Assembly (NCBI RefSeq): GCF_000422885.1 | Contig: NZ_AUGX01000008.1 | Span: forward strand, 372,001 to 436,000 | DNA from: Ottowia thiooxydans DSM 14619 | GTDB lineage: Bacteria; Pseudomonadota; Gammaproteobacteria; Burkholderiales; Burkholderiaceae_C | Reading direction: 5' to 3' | Length of the DNA stretch: 64,000 nt | Part shown: positions 63,420 through 64,000 of the stretch, piece after piece | Numbering within the stretch: the stretch's first letter is position 1 | Layout of the letters: every line of letters starts with the position of its first letter | The notes under the pieces: generated by a model | What the model was told of the DNA's origin: nothing | Databases searched by the model: none | Seen by the model: only the letters and a program-made list of their open reading frames with translations | Made by a program: the position numbers and the translations under genes

Positions 63420-64000
63420 CTAATACGTTCTAAGCGCATCCACCGCCTGCCGCAACTCCCCCGCCCACTCCCTGCGCTCCCTCAACTCAGGCAACTGCGG
63501 CTCCCCAAAACTGACCACCGCCCGTATCCCAGGCGTAGTGAGCGTGCGCCAGATCGAGCCCACCAAAGTTTCATCACCCACATAGCAAGGCGCCAGACTG
63601 ATCTCCCCGGTCACTTTGTCAACGAATTGAAGTGCCATTGGTTGAACAGGAGCGCCTGAGGAGATGGCCGCTTGCAGTAAATTGGCATGAAACGGCAGCA
63701 GCGCCAAGCCGTTACTGGTAGTGCCCTCGGGAAACACCGCTAGCACCTCGCCTGCTTTCAGCGCATCAGCCATGCGGTGGACCGTGCGCAATGCATCGCG
63801 GCGCGACTCGCGCGTGATATACAAAGTACCCGCTCCCGTGGCCAACGCGCCGATGAGCGGCCAAGCCTTGATGTCTGCCTTGGATACGAAGCGGCAGTAA
63901 CGGGCCGCGTGAATGACCACAATATCCAGCCAGGAGATGTGATTGGATACCAGGAGCACAGGCCCATGACTGGGCGGTGCGCCGCGCACCTCCAGATCGA
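63420..64000 (-). CDS. Lysophospholipid (1-acylglycerol-3-phosphate) acyltransferase, N-terminus beyond the window
   Basis: The frame is open to the window edge, so the N-terminal membrane helix is missing and about 190 residues are visible. PlsC motifs are VLLVSNHISWLDIVV (HxxxxD), the FPEGTTSNG box and VQPMALQFVD. The family adds the second acyl chain to make phosphatidic acid in the inner membrane. A GTG at 63989 could be read as a start but cuts into the conserved stretch before the first motif. It is one of two PlsC domains in the window, the other being in the fusion at 21441-23375. Confidence 0.85.
   Translation of the reverse strand, partial: DLEVRGAPPSHGPVLLVSNHISWLDIVVIHAARYCRFVSKADIKAWPLIGALATGAGTLYITRESRRDALRTVHRMADALKAGEVLAVFPEGTTSNGLALLPFHANLLQAAISSGAPVQPMALQFVDKVTGEISLAPCYVGDETLVGSIWRTLTTPGIRAVVSFGEPQLPELRERREWAGELRQAVDALRTY

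Overview
The window reads as chromosome of a betaproteobacterium of the order Burkholderiales, most like the family Comamonadaceae. I infer this from gene content: a soxCDYZAXB cluster, PhaM, DUF3567, Bug-type TctC proteins, IPTL-CTERM sorting, recG next to oxyR, and the typical GC-rich hairpin repeats between genes. Nearly every long frame is a plausible intact gene. No rRNA, tRNA, CRISPR array, prophage or complete insertion sequence was found.

Layout. 0-9.7 kb: end of a cyclase-family gene, an SDR oxidoreductase, a MarR regulator, a hipBA toxin-antitoxin pair with repeated operator motifs, an amino-acid permease overlapping a Tat-exported methyltransferase, a 162-bp palindromic element, an epimerase-like gene, a ferredoxin-reductase fusion and proC. 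9.7-19.6 kb: repeats, ubiA, a PAP2 phosphatase, oxyR, two tandem mini-ORFs that repeat the oxyR start, recG, queA, a small protein, a Rieske ferredoxin, a TPR-methyltransferase and tgt. 19.6-35.4 kb: mixed metabolism and envelope genes (cyclase, TctC, LplT-PlsC fusion, CREST-like membrane protein, nitronate monooxygenase, FIST, PhaM, enoyl-CoA hydratase, MFS, FAH, AbrB, ChaN, purU). 35.7-46.1 kb: a 14-repeat surface protein with a C-terminal anchor, glcD, DUF805, miaB, an NlpC/P60 lipoprotein, a metallo-hydrolase and a second exported methyltransferase.

46.4-59.8 kb is a compact sulfur-oxidation island. The minus-strand core soxC-D-Y-Z-A-X-B encodes the periplasmic thiosulfate-oxidising complex. 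Upstream lie a small cytochrome c, a SoxS-like thioredoxin, a SoxH-like hydrolase, a SoxT-like importer on the plus strand, a cytochrome c4, the flavocytochrome c pair SoxF/SoxE, and an ArsR-type SoxR. Thiosulfate would be conjugated to SoxYZ by SoxAX, hydrolysed by SoxB and oxidised by SoxCD; the flavocytochrome would oxidise sulfide. Related A/T-rich motifs in three promoter regions may be SoxR operators. 60-64 kb: an iron-type ABC permease and ATPase in divergent orientation, a repeat-dense spacer, and a lysophospholipid acyltransferase cut by the window edge.

The most unusual locus is 12779-13091. Between recG and oxyR the first 11 codons of oxyR are present three times, with only synonymous differences between copies. 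The copies are separated by an identical 77-bp hairpin-forming repeat translated in frame, and each stop overlaps or abuts the next start. It looks like an element that inserts just inside a gene start and rebuilds the start downstream.
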